Of a DNA stretch of 64,000 bases, positions 23,896 through 33,898 are shown piece by piece (position 1 is the stretch's first letter; every line of letters begins with the position of its first letter). The stretch is taken from contig NZ_AP018439.1 in the NCBI RefSeq assembly GCF_009937955.1, positions 4,216,001-4,280,000 of the forward strand, given 5' to 3'. This DNA comes from Undibacterium sp. KW1. GTDB taxonomy: Bacteria; Pseudomonadota; Gammaproteobacteria; Burkholderiales; Burkholderiaceae_D. The position numbers and the translations under genes are program-made. The notes beneath the pieces were generated by a model that saw only the letters and a list, made by a program, of their open reading frames with translations, was not told the DNA's origin and did not search any database.

Positions 23896-24930
23896 TTATC
23901 TCAACATCTCTTGCAACACATCCCGCGAATCAAATGCTGCGCGGCGCAAACGGTCGTTCACACCTTGCCAGTCTTTGTCCTGCGGCAGGGCTTCCACCAA
24001 AATCAAATCAGCGTTGGCATGATCAAGCTCGCGCAGGCCTGCGTATAAGTCATGGGCGTAGCCTACCGGGTCGGCGGGCAGGTGGCGCCATGCTTCTGCC
24101 TGGATGGCGGGGTGGGTCTGGTAGCTCATGAGGGCGAGTTTTTTATTTTTGGCGTGCAGGCGATTGACTGTGTCGTCGAGCTCTGCAGCTTCGACCAAAA
24201 TCACAGGTGTATGCGGCGCGTAATGGGCATCCAGCGTGCCGGATGCGCGAGGTGCGGCGGCATCTGGTGCTGCTGGTGTGGTACCCAGGACGGCGGCCAT
24301 TTGGGCGACGGTGATGTGCCCTGGACGCAGCAGCACGGGGCCGTGGGTAGCGAGGCGGCTGAGATCGACGATGGTTGATTCTATGCCGACATCGCTCTGG
24401 CCGCCGTCAAGTATGTGGGCGATGAGGCCGCCGGGTTGTATCTCTTGTTCGAATTCTTCTTCCACATGCGCTGCCATGGTGGGGCTGACGTGGCCGAATT
24501 TATTGGCCGATGGTGCAGCGACACCGCCCTTGCCTGCCTTGAAGGCGCGCAAGAGTTCTTGTGCCACGGGGTGCGATGGGCAGCGTATGCCTACCGTGTC
24601 TTGCCCGCCGGAGACGGCATCGGGAATATGGTCGGCGCGTTTTAAAATCAGGGTCAGCGGGCCGGGCCAGAAGGCCGCGATGAGCTGGTGTGCTTCTGCC
24701 GGGATGTCCTTGGCCCAGTAGCTGATGTCTGCACCAGGGGCAACATGGACAATCACAGGATGATTCGATGGTCTACCCTTGGCGGCGTAGATGTTGGCGA
24801 CGGCGGTGGGGTTTTCTGCATCCGCACCCAGGCCATACACGGTCTCGGTCGGGAAGGCGACCAATTGGCCGCGTTCGAGTGCTTCTGCCGCTTCGGCAAT
24901 AGCGCAAGGCGTGCTGGCGACTGGCTTCAT
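23896..24930 (-). CDS. tsaC: L-threonylcarbamoyladenylate synthase, Sua5 type
   Basis: 344 residues. The N-terminal YrdC domain shows LVAFPTETVYGLGADA, IYAAKGRPSNHPVIVH, WPGPLTLIL, VGIRCPSHP and APSANKFGHVSPT; a C-terminal Sua5 domain follows the linker ASGTLDAHYAPHTP. The enzyme makes threonylcarbamoyl-AMP from threonine, bicarbonate and ATP for the tRNA t6A modification. The ATG at 24930 overlaps the purK stop by four bases (ATGA), so it is translationally coupled as the last gene of the purine segment. The open frame extending upstream to 25104 belongs to purK in another phase. Confidence 0.9.
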   Translation of the reverse strand: MKPVASTPCAIAEAAEALERGQLVAFPTETVYGLGADAENPTAVANIYAAKGRPSNHPVIVHVAPGADISYWAKDIPAEAHQLIAAFWPGPLTLILKRADHIPDAVSGGQDTVGIRCPSHPVAQELLRAFKAGKGGVAAPSANKFGHVSPTMAAHVEEEFEQEIQPGGLIAHILDGGQSDVGIESTIVDLSRLATHGPVLLRPGHITVAQMAAVLGTTPAAPDAAAPRASGTLDAHYAPHTPVILVEAAELDDTVNRLHAKNKKLALMSYQTHPAIQAEAWRHLPADPVGYAHDLYAGLRELDHANADLILVEALPQDKDWQGVNDRLRRAAFDSRDVLQEMLR

Positions 24931-26147
24931 GCCCACTCCGGTGCTGCTATGCCAAGGATGGTGCAGGCTTTGCTGAGATTGGCCTGGGCTTCTGCCATCG
25001 TCGGTGAAACGAAGGTGACGTGGCCCATCTTGCGGGCACGGCGGGCTTCTGCCTTGCCGTACAGGTGCAGGTGCGCACCTGGGATGGCCAGCACCTGATC
25101 CCAAGCAGGTTCGCGCATGTTGTCGGTGTCGCCTTCATACCAGACATCACCGAGGATATTGAGCATGGCGGCTGGCGAATGCTGGCGCACGTCGCCCAGC
25201 GGCAATTGCGCGAGCGCCCTGACCTGTTGCTGGAACTGGCTGGTGACGCAAGCATCAATCGTGTAGTGGCCGCTATTGTGCGGGCGTGGTGCCATTTCAT
25301 TGACAACCAGGCTGCCATCCTTGAGCACAAAAAATTCTATGCACAGCACACCGACATAGCCCATCTCTGCAATGATATGCAGGGCAGCAGCTTGTGCCTT
25401 GCTGGCGACATCTGCCGACACATGGGTACTGGGGGCGATGGTGGTGAAGAGGATGCCATCGCGGTGGACGTTTTCTGCAATCGGGTACACCACTGCTTCA
25501 CCATCGACGCCACGGGCAACGAGAACGGACACTTCGTAAGCAAGTGGCAGCATTTTTTCGAGTACGCAGACCTGGCCGTTCATGCCAGCAAAGGCAGCGG
25601 CGAGTTCAGCACGGTCACGCACGCGTACCTGGCCTTTGCCGTCATAGCCCATGCGCACGGTTTTCAGGATGCCGGGCAGCAGGTCTTCCCTGGCGCTGGC
25701 GACGTCATCCTGATTGGCGATGCCCCAGTGTGGCGCCGGGTAGACATGCGTGGTCGCGCCACAGCGGGTGAAGAAGTGTTTTTCTGAGAGACGGTCTTGC
25801 GCGATGGAGACACAGGCAGCAGCCGGGGCGACAAAGCTGGTTTGTGACAGCAGCTTTAAACTTTCTGCTGGGACGTTTTCAAATTCTGTGGTGACGGCTT
25901 TGCTGAGCTTGGCCAGCGCCATCAGGCCGGGGTGGTTTTCATAGCCAGCCTGGATATGCTGACCTGTTACTTGCGCTGCCGGGCAGCCCGCTTCAGGCTC
26001 CAGCACGGCGACCTGGTAACCCATGGCTTGTGCCGCCTGGGCAAACATGCGGCCCAGTTGGCCACCGCCCATGATGCCGAGGCAACTGGTGGGAGTGTTG
26101 GGTAGCAATGGCTGACGGGGCTGTGCGGGCTGTGAATGAGTGGTCAT
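24927..26147 (-). CDS. purK: N5-carboxyaminoimidazole ribonucleotide synthase
   Basis: 406 residues, ATP-grasp fold. It opens with CLGIMGGGQLGRMFAQAAQAMGY, the diagnostic PurK start, followed by VTTEFENVPAE, LKTVRMGYDGKGQ, YEVSVLVARGVDGE and the ATP-grasp end VNEMAPRPHNSGHYTIDAC. It converts AIR, ATP and bicarbonate to N5-CAIR, the substrate of PurE encoded upstream. It lies downstream of purE with 237 bp between, occupied by a palindromic repeat, and overlaps tsaC by four bases. Confidence 0.95.
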   Translation of the reverse strand: MTTHSQPAQPRQPLLPNTPTSCLGIMGGGQLGRMFAQAAQAMGYQVAVLEPEAGCPAAQVTGQHIQAGYENHPGLMALAKLSKAVTTEFENVPAESLKLLSQTSFVAPAAACVSIAQDRLSEKHFFTRCGATTHVYPAPHWGIANQDDVASAREDLLPGILKTVRMGYDGKGQVRVRDRAELAAAFAGMNGQVCVLEKMLPLAYEVSVLVARGVDGEAVVYPIAENVHRDGILFTTIAPSTHVSADVASKAQAAALHIIAEMGYVGVLCIEFFVLKDGSLVVNEMAPRPHNSGHYTIDACVTSQFQQQVRALAQLPLGDVRQHSPAAMLNILGDVWYEGDTDNMREPAWDQVLAIPGAHLHLYGKAEARRARKMGHVTFVSPTMAEAQANLSKACTILGIAAPEWA

Positions 26148-26240
26148 GGTAGTGATTTCAAACTAGGGATTGTTTGTGCACAATAGTACAAATCAAATGA
26201 GGTACGGATATTTAGGTGAATTTGTTCGTGCTCGGTGAGT

Positions 26241-26360
26241 CGTAGGTTGGGCCGTGATGTAGGTTGGGCTACGCCTTATCAGCCCAACACTCGGCGTTTA
26301 AATAACGTATACGTTTGTTGAGGCCCAGTGTTGGGCTGGTGAAGCGTAGCCCAACCTACG
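26241..26360. repeat. GTAGGTTGGGC palindromic repeat, copy 1
   Basis: About 120 bp bounded by CGTAGGTTGGGC and its complement GCCCAACCTACG, with an inner pair CAGCCCAACACT/AGTGTTGGGCTG around an A+T-rich centre containing AACGTATACGTT. Copies lie at 27843-27960 (opposite orientation) and 35152-35269 (same orientation). It sits between purE and purK. Confidence 0.8.
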
Positions 26361-26384
26361 AAATCTTCCACTATCAACGAAAAT

Positions 26385-26882
26385 CTAAACCGGCAACACC
26401 ATATCGCGTGCAACTTGCGTTTGCTTTTCGCGGAACTCGATCAATCTCGCAGCAAGTGCATCATCGGTCGTCGCCAAGATCGCAATCGCGGCCAGGGCGG
26501 CATTTGCTGCGCCTGCCTCGCCTATCGCGAAGGTTGATACCGGTATGCCTTTTGGCATTTGCACGATGGACAGCAGCGAGTCTTCACCACGCAGGTATTT
26601 GGATGGCACGGGCACACCCAATACTGGCACGATGGTCTTGGCGGCGATCATGCCTGGCAGGTGGGCTGCACCGCCAGCACCGGCAATGATGGCGCGCAGG
26701 CCGCGCTCGCGGGCGGTTTCTGCATAGGTGAACATTTCATCGGGCATGCGGTGGGCAGAGACGACCCTGGCTTCAAAGCCTATGCCAAACTCCTTGAGGA
26801 TGGCGACGGCGTTTTGCATGACGTCCCAGTCCGAGGATGACCCCATGACGACGCCGACGACGATTTTATTTGTAGTCATCAT
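26385..26882 (-). CDS. purE: N5-carboxyaminoimidazole ribonucleotide mutase
   Basis: 165 residues, class I PurE. It shows [14 protein letters not shown], the SAHRMP loop (with the catalytic His), [18 protein letters not shown] and VLGVPV. It interconverts N5-CAIR and CAIR in de novo purine synthesis and works with the PurK encoded downstream. Its start overlaps the purC stop as TGATG, so purC and purE are coupled. A second ATG one codon later is possible. Confidence 0.95.
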   Translation of the reverse strand: MMTTNKIVVGVVMGSSSDWDVMQNAVAILKEFGIGFEARVVSAHRMPDEMFTYAETARERGLRAIIAGAGGAAHLPGMIAAKTIVPVLGVPVPSKYLRGEDSLLSIVQMPKGIPVSTFAIGEAGAANAALAAIAILATTDDALAARLIEFREKQTQVARDMVLPV

Positions 26883-27778
26883 CAGTCCTTCAGGCTTTCG
26901 CCAGTCAGGCGTTCCAGTGCTTCACGGTATTTGGCGGCAGTTTTTTGCACGACTTCATCCGGCAAGGCTGGGGCTGGTGCTGTCTTTTTCCAGCTGGTGA
27001 TGGTTTCGAGATAATCGCGCACGAACTGTTTGTCAAAAGACGGTGGTGAAATACCGGTAGCATAAGAGTCAGCAGGCCAGAAGCGGGAGGAATCGGCAGT
27101 CAGCACTTCATCCATCAAGTGCAGCACGCCATTGTCATCGAGGCCAAATTCAAACTTGGTGTCGGCGATGATGATGCCACGGGTGGCGGCGTATTCTGCG
27201 GCTTCAGTGTAGAGCTGTATGCTGATGTCGCGAATTTTGGCGGCCAGTTCTGCACCTATGCGTTGCTCGGTTTCTGCATAGCTGATGTTTTCATCATGCT
27301 CACCCATTTCTGCCTTGGCAGCCGGGGTGAATATCGGTGCTGGCAGCTTGGCTGCCTGTGGCAAACCTGCTGGCAATTGTATGCCGCAGATTGCGCCTGT
27401 CTCTTGATAATCTTTCCAGCCTGAGCCGATGATGTAGCCACGTACCACGGCTTCTACCATGATGGGCTTGAGGCGTTTGGCAACGACCGCACGGCCTTTG
27501 ACTTGCGCGACTTCATCTGCTGACACCACGGATTCTGGTGCAACACCAGTCAGGTGGTTAGGCACGATATGGCCCAGCTTTTCAAACCAGAAATTCGCCA
27601 TCTGGTTCAGCACGCGGCCTTTGTCAGGTATCGGTTCATTCATGATGACATCGAATGCGGACAGGCGGTCACTGGTGACGATGAGCAGCTTGTCGTCGCC
27701 GACAGCGTAATTGTCACGTACCTTGCCACGGCCCAGCAAAGGCAGGGAATGAAGAGTGGAATTGATTTGCGTAGTCAT
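26882..27778 (-). CDS. purC: Phosphoribosylaminoimidazole-succinocarboxamide synthase (SAICAR synthase)
   Basis: 298 residues from the ATG at 27778. The signature [57 protein letters not shown] and the late block [15 protein letters not shown] ([15 protein letters not shown]) with [15 protein letters not shown] are all present. The enzyme joins aspartate to CAIR using ATP. It belongs to the longer SAICAR synthase subfamily found in Burkholderiales. An in-frame extension to 27841 falls in front of the repeat and is not used. Confidence 0.95.
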   Translation of the reverse strand: MTTQINSTLHSLPLLGRGKVRDNYAVGDDKLLIVTSDRLSAFDVIMNEPIPDKGRVLNQMANFWFEKLGHIVPNHLTGVAPESVVSADEVAQVKGRAVVAKRLKPIMVEAVVRGYIIGSGWKDYQETGAICGIQLPAGLPQAAKLPAPIFTPAAKAEMGEHDENISYAETEQRIGAELAAKIRDISIQLYTEAAEYAATRGIIIADTKFEFGLDDNGVLHLMDEVLTADSSRFWPADSYATGISPPSFDKQFVRDYLETITSWKKTAPAPALPDEVVQKTAAKYREALERLTGESLKD

Positions 27779-27842
27779 GAGGGATTTCTTTATTTCGATC
27801 TGGATAGGGTTTACACAGAATTGTTGGTGGGTTGGCAGCATT

Positions 27843-27960
27843 GTAGGTTGGGCTACGCTTCATCAGCCCAACACTGGACCTCAACAAACGTATGCGTTAT
27901 TTAAACGCCGAGTGTTGGGCTGGTAAACCGTAGCCTAGCGAGGCCCGGCCCAACCTACGA
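27843..27960. repeat. GTAGGTTGGGC palindromic repeat, copy 2 (inverted relative to copy 1)
   Basis: About 118 bp with the same ends and the same centre (AACAAACGTATGCGTTATTT) as copy 1, but in opposite orientation. It separates purC from fba. Copies 1 and 2 therefore flank purE-purC as an inverted pair. Confidence 0.8.
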
Positions 27961-28045
27961 GATTACTACCGCCAAAAACAATTTTGTCTAAACCCTGAAC
28001 TCCCCCACTCCGGCTCACACCGGAATGAGGAAATGAGCTTATTAC

Positions 28046-29110
28046 TTAATTTACGATCTGCGCCAAAGCGCCTTTCTTGTACTGTTCTGCCACTTTTTCC
28101 AGTGCCATAGGCTTGATCTTGCCTGCCTGGCCTTCGCAACCGAAGGACAGATAACGTGCCTTGCAGACCAGTTTCGCTGCTTCACGCGCTGGCTTCAGGT
28201 AATCACGTGGATCAAACTTGGACGGGTTTTCAAACATGTAGCGACGGATCGCGCCTGTCATTGCCAGACGGATGTCGGTGTCGATGTTGATCTTGCGCAC
28301 GCCGTTCTGGATACCAATGACGATTTCTTCAACAGGCACGCCATAGGTTTCTTTCATGTCGCCACCGAACTGGCGGATTTCATCCAGCAGTTCTTGTGGT
28401 ACGGAAGAAGAACCGTGCATCACCAGATGGGTGTTAGGAATGCGCTGGTGGATTTCCTTGATGCGGTCGATTGCCAGGATGTCGCCAGTAGGCTTGCGGG
28501 AGAATTTGTAAGCACCGTGAGACGTACCGATGGCAATTGCCAGGGCATCGCACTGTGTCTGTTTGACGAAGTCAGCAGCTTGCTGCACATCGGTCAGCAA
28601 TTGTTCGCGCGTCATTTTGCCGTCGGCACCGTGGCCGTCTTCCTTGTCGCCCATCATGGTTTCCAGAGAACCGAGCACGCCCAGTTCTGCTTCTACCGTA
28701 ACGCCGATGGAGTGGGCAAACTTGACCACTTCACGCGATACTTCGACATTGTATTCATAGCTGGCGACGCTCTTGCCGTCTTCCATCAAAGAGCCGTCCA
28801 TCATCACCGAGGTGAAGCCGGATTTGATCGCAGCCATGCAGACTGCTGGCGACTGGCCGTGGTCCTGGTGCATGACGACGGGGATGTGCGGGTAAGCTTC
28901 TACCGCAGCCTCGATCAGATGACGCAAGAATGCTTCGCCTGCATATTTGCGGGCACCGGCAGAGGCTTGCATGATGACAGGTGCGCCAACTTCATCGGCG
29001 GCCTGCATGATGGCGGTGACTTGCTCCAGGTTGTTGACGTTGAAAGCTGGCAGACCGTAACCGTTTTCGGCGGCGTGGTCCAGCAATTGACGCATGGATA
29101 CGAGTGGCAT
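28046..29110 (-). CDS. fba: Fructose-1,6-bisphosphate aldolase, class II
   Basis: 354 residues. Zinc ligands and catalytic blocks are visible: [11 protein letters not shown] (His and Asp), [10 protein letters not shown] (Glu), [10 protein letters not shown] (His), HGSSSVP (His) and [11 protein letters not shown]. It is of the class IIB/CbbA length and subtype. It cleaves fructose-1,6-bisphosphate to dihydroxyacetone phosphate and glyceraldehyde-3-phosphate in the cytoplasm. It lies 41 bp downstream of pyk and 267 bp upstream of purC, in the conserved pgk-pyk-fba order. Confidence 0.95.
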   Translation of the reverse strand: MPLVSMRQLLDHAAENGYGLPAFNVNNLEQVTAIMQAADEVGAPVIMQASAGARKYAGEAFLRHLIEAAVEAYPHIPVVMHQDHGQSPAVCMAAIKSGFTSVMMDGSLMEDGKSVASYEYNVEVSREVVKFAHSIGVTVEAELGVLGSLETMMGDKEDGHGADGKMTREQLLTDVQQAADFVKQTQCDALAIAIGTSHGAYKFSRKPTGDILAIDRIKEIHQRIPNTHLVMHGSSSVPQELLDEIRQFGGDMKETYGVPVEEIVIGIQNGVRKINIDTDIRLAMTGAIRRYMFENPSKFDPRDYLKPAREAAKLVCKARYLSFGCEGQAGKIKPMALEKVAEQYKKGALAQIVN

Positions 29111-29151
29111 AATTAACTCCAGATTGCTTTATAAAAAAATCTTTGTCCCTG

Positions 29152-30591
29152 CTACGCTTGGTTCTCGCCTACCCTGACAATTTTCATTGCATTGGTGCCG
29201 CCGACCTGCCCCATGGGCTCACCCCAGGTGACCACGATCATGTCGCCCTTGGTGACGATGTCGTTTTCCAGCAAGACGGTTTCGGCAGACTTCAACACCA
29301 CTTCCCTGTCAGCAGAGTAAGGCAGGTTGAAGGTCTGGACATTGCGGTACAGCGCTGCCTTGCGCTGGGTAGCCACGCTTGGTGTCAGTGCAAACAAAGG
29401 CACATCGACGCTGTGGCGGCTCATCCACAAGGCAGTAGAACCCGACTCGGTCAGGGCCACGATGGCTTTCACACCCAAGTGATGGGCTGTGAACAGCGCG
29501 CCATAGGCGATGGACTGGTCGATACGGGTAAAGGTCATGTTGAGGAAGTCGGCGTCGAGCTTGTTTTCCTGGAATTTTTCAGCTTCCAGGCAAATCAGCG
29601 ACATCGCCTCCACGGTTTCTATTGGGTATTTGCCGGATGCGGTTTCTGCCGAGGTCATGACGGCATCAGTGCCATCAAGCACCGCATTGGCCACGTCTGA
29701 CACTTCAGCGCGGGTAGGCACGGCATTGACGATCATGGATTCCATCATCTGGGTGGCAGTAATAGCCACCTTGTTGGAAGCACGCGCCATCTTGATCATG
29801 CGTTTTTGCAAGGCTGGCACAGCGGCATTACCTACCTCTACAGCCAGATCGCCACGGGCAACCATGATGCCGTCGGATGCATCCAGAATTTCTTGCAGCA
29901 GCGGTATCGCTTCTGCACGTTCTATCTTGGCGATCATCATGGGTTTGTGGTTGTAAGGCTCACCCGCGATGTTCGAGAGTTGCCTTGCCATTTCCATGTC
30001 AGTCGCATTTTTTGGGAAAGACACGGCGACATAATCAGCCTGGAAAGACATGGCTGTCTTGATGTCTTCCATGTCTTTGCCGGTCAATGCCGGTGCTGTC
30101 AGGCCACCGCCCTGGCGGTTGATGCCCTTGTTGTTGGACAACTCGCCACCTATCTTGGTGACAGTATGGATTTCATTGCCAACGACTTTTTCAACGACCA
30201 GCACGATCAGGCCATCATTGAGCAACAGCAGGTCGCCGTTTTTGACATCTCGCGGCAGGGCCTTGTAGTCAAGGCCGACACGTTCCTGATTGCCCATGGT
30301 GCAGTCTGCATCGAGGATAAACTTGTCGCCGTTTTCGAGATTAATGCGGGAATTTTCAAACTTGCCAATACGAATTTTAGGACCCTGCAAATCAGCCATG
30401 ATGGCGATTTCACGGCCACATTCTGCTGCTGCCTGGCGCACCATCGTGGCCCGGTCTATATGATCCTGCGCCTTGCCATGCGAGAAATTCAACCTCACCA
30501 CATTCACCCCGGCATGGATCATACGCTTGAGCGTAGCCAAGTCATTCGAAGCGGGGCCTATGGTGGCAACAATCTTGGTGGCACGTGACAT
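29152..30591 (-). CDS. pyk: Pyruvate kinase
   Basis: 479 residues. Typical blocks in order: TKIVATIGPAS, NVVRLNFSHG, IMADLQGPKIR, the B-domain insert, VAVSFPKNATDM, MIAKIERAEA, GIMVARGDLAVEVG (metal and substrate site), ATQMMESMI, DVANAVLDGTDAVMTSAETA, then the C-terminal regulatory domain ending MIVVTWGEPMG. It transfers phosphate from phosphoenolpyruvate to ADP. Fully intact, in the glycolytic cluster between pgk and fba. Confidence 0.97.
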   Translation of the reverse strand: MSRATKIVATIGPASNDLATLKRMIHAGVNVVRLNFSHGKAQDHIDRATMVRQAAAECGREIAIMADLQGPKIRIGKFENSRINLENGDKFILDADCTMGNQERVGLDYKALPRDVKNGDLLLLNDGLIVLVVEKVVGNEIHTVTKIGGELSNNKGINRQGGGLTAPALTGKDMEDIKTAMSFQADYVAVSFPKNATDMEMARQLSNIAGEPYNHKPMMIAKIERAEAIPLLQEILDASDGIMVARGDLAVEVGNAAVPALQKRMIKMARASNKVAITATQMMESMIVNAVPTRAEVSDVANAVLDGTDAVMTSAETASGKYPIETVEAMSLICLEAEKFQENKLDADFLNMTFTRIDQSIAYGALFTAHHLGVKAIVALTESGSTALWMSRHSVDVPLFALTPSVATQRKAALYRNVQTFNLPYSADREVVLKSAETVLLENDIVTKGDMIVVTWGEPMGQVGGTNAMKIVRVGENQA

Positions 30592-30660
30592 CTGGTCTCC
30601 TGAAAATTTTCTTTTATATGTTGATTACACAAAACCTGAAAGCTGATTAAGACCGAAAAG

Positions 30661-30791
30661 CTCACCACAGAGACACAGAGGGGGCACTGAGGGTCACAGA
30701 GAAAAGCAAATAATGAGGTCAATGCAGATCGTCATCATTTCTCAAGGTTTTCTCTGTGCTGTCTCTGTGTCTCCGTGTCTCTGTGGTTAGG
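30661..30791. repeat. Inverted repeat CCACAGAGACACAGAG ... CTCTGTGTCTCTGTGGT type
   Basis: The pyk-pgk gap carries CCACAGAGACACAGAGG at the left and, about 100 bp on, GTCTCTGTGTCTCCGTGT plus CTCTGTGGTT at the right. These pair over most of their length, making a large imperfect stem. The CTCTGTGTCTCTGTGG word is a known widespread intergenic repeat in bacteria of unclear function. Confidence 0.65.
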
Positions 30792-30817
30792 GGTTTTGGT
30801 CTTGATTTTGAATCAAT

Positions 30818-32011
30818 TTATTTAACCGCGCGTTGCAACAAAATTTCTACTGCTGGCAGGGTTTTGCCTTCCAAAAACTCCAGGAAAGCGCCGCCGCCTG
30901 TCGAGATATAACCCACCTTGTCAGCGATGTTGTACTTGGCAATCGCGGCCAGGGTGTCGCCACCGCCAGCAATCGAGAAGCCTGCTGAATCGGCAATCGC
31001 CTGCGCCAGCACTTTTGTACCGTTGCCGAACTGGTCAAATTCAAACACGCCTACCGGGCCGTTCCAGACTATCGTGCCAGCTTTTTTGATTTGCTCTGCC
31101 AGCAATGCAGCAGTCGTTGGGCCGATGTCGAGGATCATGTCGTCGTCCTGCACATCTGCCACTGCCTTGACAGTTGCCACTGCGGTTGGTGAAAATTCTT
31201 TGGCGCACACTACATCGGTAGGGATAGGCACAGATGCGCCGCGCTTGGCCATCATGTCGATGATGGCTTTGGCTTCTTCCACCAGATCAGCTTCTGCCAG
31301 GGACTTACCGATTTTGAGGCCGGATGCCAGCATGAAGGTATTCGCAATGCCGCCACCGACGATGAGGTTATCCACCTTGTCAGCCAGTGATTTCAAAATA
31401 GTCAGTTTGCTCGATACCTTGGAACCGGCAACAATCGCCACCAGCGGGCGGGCGGGATGGCCCAGCGCTTTGCCCAGTGCATCAAGCTCGGCAGACAACA
31501 AGGGGCCAGCGCAGGCGATGGGAGCAAACTTGGCGATGCCGTGGGTAGTTGCTTCTGCACGGTGGGCAGTGCCAAAGGCATCATTCACATACACGTCGCA
31601 CAGGGCAGCCATTTTTTGCGCAAGCGCATCGTCGTTTTTCTTTTCGCCCTTGTTGACACGGCAGTTTTCCAGCAAGACTACCTGGCCAGGCGCTACATCG
31701 ACTCCATCCACCCAGTTTTGCTTGAGTTCTACATTCACGCCCAATAATTCAGACAAACGCTTGGCAACCGGTGCCAGGGTATCTTCTGCCTTGAATTCAC
31801 CCTCAGTCGGACGTCCCAGATGCGAAGTCACCATCACCGCAGCACCTGCCTGCAAAGCCTGCTGTATCGCCGGCACCGAGGCGCGGATACGGGTATCTTC
31901 GGTAATATTGCCGTTGTCGTCCTGAGGAACGTTCAAATCGGCGCGGATGAAAACACGTTTGCCCTGGAGCTGGTTTGCTGCGATCAGGTCACTGAGTCGG
32001 TTGAATTGCAT
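30818..32011 (-). CDS. pgk: Phosphoglycerate kinase
   Basis: 397 residues. Diagnostic segments: [95 protein letters not shown] and GGGDTLAA near the C-terminus. It transfers phosphate between 1,3-bisphosphoglycerate and ADP. It is the first gene of the minus-strand glycolytic/purine run in this window; gap, often its upstream partner, is not adjacent here. Confidence 0.97.
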   Translation of the reverse strand: MQFNRLSDLIAANQLQGKRVFIRADLNVPQDDNGNITEDTRIRASVPAIQQALQAGAAVMVTSHLGRPTEGEFKAEDTLAPVAKRLSELLGVNVELKQNWVDGVDVAPGQVVLLENCRVNKGEKKNDDALAQKMAALCDVYVNDAFGTAHRAEATTHGIAKFAPIACAGPLLSAELDALGKALGHPARPLVAIVAGSKVSSKLTILKSLADKVDNLIVGGGIANTFMLASGLKIGKSLAEADLVEEAKAIIDMMAKRGASVPIPTDVVCAKEFSPTAVATVKAVADVQDDDMILDIGPTTAALLAEQIKKAGTIVWNGPVGVFEFDQFGNGTKVLAQAIADSAGFSIAGGGDTLAAIAKYNIADKVGYISTGGGAFLEFLEGKTLPAVEILLQRAVK

Positions 32012-32124
32012 CGTGATATGGAGTTGGCAAGGTTGAAGGGTGGCGCCCCTGTCTCAGCTAGCTTTGATAACGCGCATAGTAGCGCACGACAAAGCCTGAC
32101 AAAACACGGCGCCGGGATATTTCA

Positions 32125-32187
32125 AGACTTACACAAAGCTGCTGTCGCGCCATGTTGCTGCATGGCCGGAACAATCTTGTGTAAGCC
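32125..32187. repeat. Hairpin element with CTTACACAA ends upstream of pgk
   Basis: GACTTACACAA at the left pairs with TTGTGTAAGCC at the right, and GCCATG-TTGCTG-CATGGC forms a perfect inner hairpin. The ends resemble those of the 101-bp element at 38562 (AGGACTTACGCAAAA), so it may be a shorter relative. It lies about 115 bp upstream of the pgk start. Confidence 0.55.
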
Positions 32188-32587
32188 CTGTGGATATGTC
32201 CAAATAAGTCCAGTATTGCAAAAGTCCCCAGCCCGCTATTTTACCAAAGCCCGCTTGCAGACCATACGGTTTTGCGCGGGTTTTGCGAGTTTAATGCGGG
32301 AATTGGTAGTAAATTGACATTTATTTGATGGAATTGCTTGGACATGGGGATGGCGGGTGGGTTTGAATGGGGATGAATGGGGTTTGGCGGGCAATCAGTA
32401 CGTTCGTGCTTTTGTATGAATTTTTATTAATTTGCCATGCTGAATGCGGTTGTTGATTTGTATACATCAAACAAATATCCACCGCCGGAGCTGCTACATG
32501 CAAGCAAAACCATTCATATAATTACGTCATTCCTGCGTGCTTTTGGCAGGAATCCACCGGGTTGGCGCTCCAGCGGCGTTCGACGCA

Positions 32588-32905
32588 AACTATTGCCTGA
32601 GTTAATTTCAGATTCTTGGTGCTTGAGCATTCAGATTTTCAAATGCCTTCACACGTAAACTGCGATTGCAGGTCGGGGTAGCCCGACAGCTACTCACTTT
32701 TCTTGTCTCGCCAAGAAAAGTAAGCCAAAGAAGGCGACCGAGGCGTCGCTGCCCCCTGAAGGGGGTTCCCTTTGCTGCAAGTCAAAAAATGGGAAATGCC
32801 CGAAACTCGCTTCGCTCAGACAACGTTCATTTCTTAATCCATTTTCCGCCTCGCAGCAAAGGCATCGACACATCGGAACTGCTAAAAGCAACAGCAACCC
32901 CAAAG
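32588..32905. repeat. Long dispersed repeat, copy A
   Basis: Runs from CAAACTATTGCCTGAGTTAA through a hairpin core (CTTTTCTTGTCTCGCCAAGAAAAG), the word GTAAGCCAAAGAAGGCGACC, and CCCGAAACTCGCT to GCAACAGCAAC. An inverted, roughly three-quarters identical copy B lies at 33421-33815. Reading frames through it (LLTFLVSPRKVSQRRRPRR) are spurious. Between 32188 and 32587 I see no gene, only a TCATTCCTGCG...GGAATCCA palindrome near 32527-32556. Confidence 0.75.
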
Positions 32906-33059
32906 TCAAAAACAACGTCATACGACCTTCACCTCCAACTTTGGAAGCTATTGCTTATCAATCTATGGATTTATGCAGTGTCTTCACGCAAAGCAAAGTA
33001 TTTTCACAAAAATTCCTGCAATAATTAAAATCCCACTTTCATCAAAAAAGAGCTGTGAC

Positions 33060-33353
33060 ATGAAGCTTCAAATCGAACTAACGAAATTTTATACAGAGAA
33101 AGACGAGTTACGTTTTTTCATGGCACTAAGAGAAATACCGGCCTTGAAATCGATACAAGGCGTTGGTCGCTCACTCATCATCGATTTTGATCTGAGAGGA
33201 CTGGGTCGTGATTCTCTGCTTGAATTGATCGGTATATTGACTCGTTACCAAATCAACTTGAAGCCAATTGGCATACTCGCGGAGCGAAGTAAATTTGCGT
33301 GGTTGAAGGATAAGAGATGGTATTGGTATGGAGAGATGTTTGGTGAACAGTAA
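33060..33353 (+). CDS. Hypothetical protein, 97 aa, between inverted repeats
   Basis: 97 residues beginning MKLQIELTKFYTEKDELRFF. An alternating alpha/beta pattern (EKDELRFFMALREIP, SLIIDFDLRGLGRDSLLELI) and a Trp-rich end (FAWLKDKRWYWYGEMFG); no signal peptide. No family recognised. The ATG at 33060 follows GCTGTGAC without a strong ribosome site; in-frame starts further upstream lie in repeat-adjacent DNA. It is the only plausible gene between two inverted copies of a 300-bp repeat, so it may be a passenger. Size and composition would suit an immunity protein, but this is a guess. Confidence 0.55.
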   Translation: MKLQIELTKFYTEKDELRFFMALREIPALKSIQGVGRSLIIDFDLRGLGRDSLLELIGILTRYQINLKPIGILAERSKFAWLKDKRWYWYGEMFGEQ

Positions 33354-33417
33354 GGCATAAAGAATGCGATTTACCCGCAGTGCTCAACTAAGCAAACCAA
33401 GTTAGCAATATGTCTTC

Positions 33418-33522
<105 letters not shown>

Positions 33523-33815
33523 ACCTTGGCCGTTCCCATGTGTAGCCGCCATTTGTGCTGTACAGAAAATGGATTAAGAAGGACCGCTGTCTGAGCGTAG
33601 CGAGTTTCGGGCCTTCCCATTTTTTGTACTGCACAAATGGGGCCCCCGCAGGGGCGGCTACGCCTGGGTCGCCTTCTTTGGCTTACTTTTCTTGGCGAGA
33701 CAAGAAAAGTGAGTAGCCGCCGGTCTACCACCGGCCTGCAATCTTAAATGACGTGTGCAGGCATTTGAAAATCCGGATGTTCAAGCACGACGAATCAGAA
33801 ATTAACTCACGCAAT
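33523..33815. repeat. Long dispersed repeat, copy B (inverted)
   Basis: Reverse-complement counterpart of copy A: CTTTTCTTGGCGAGACAAG hairpin at about 33687-33710, GGTCGCCTTCTTTGGCTTAC, AGCGAGTTTCGGG, and the far end TTAACTCACGCAATAGTTTG. Local palindromes (ATTTGTGCTGTACAGAAAATGG versus CCATTTTTTGTACTGCACAAAT at 33550-33640) add a long hairpin. Confidence 0.75.
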
Positions 33816-33898
33816 AGTTTGCCACTAACACCTCTGGATTGCAGCCAAAAACACGCTGGAGCGCAAGGTCTTGCGCAAGGCAAGACTCTGCCCCCAGA

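Noticed and set aside
32437..33028. Plus-strand frames over repeat copy A
   Set aside because: The same translations arise from copy B and from similar repeats in other genomes; no start signals.
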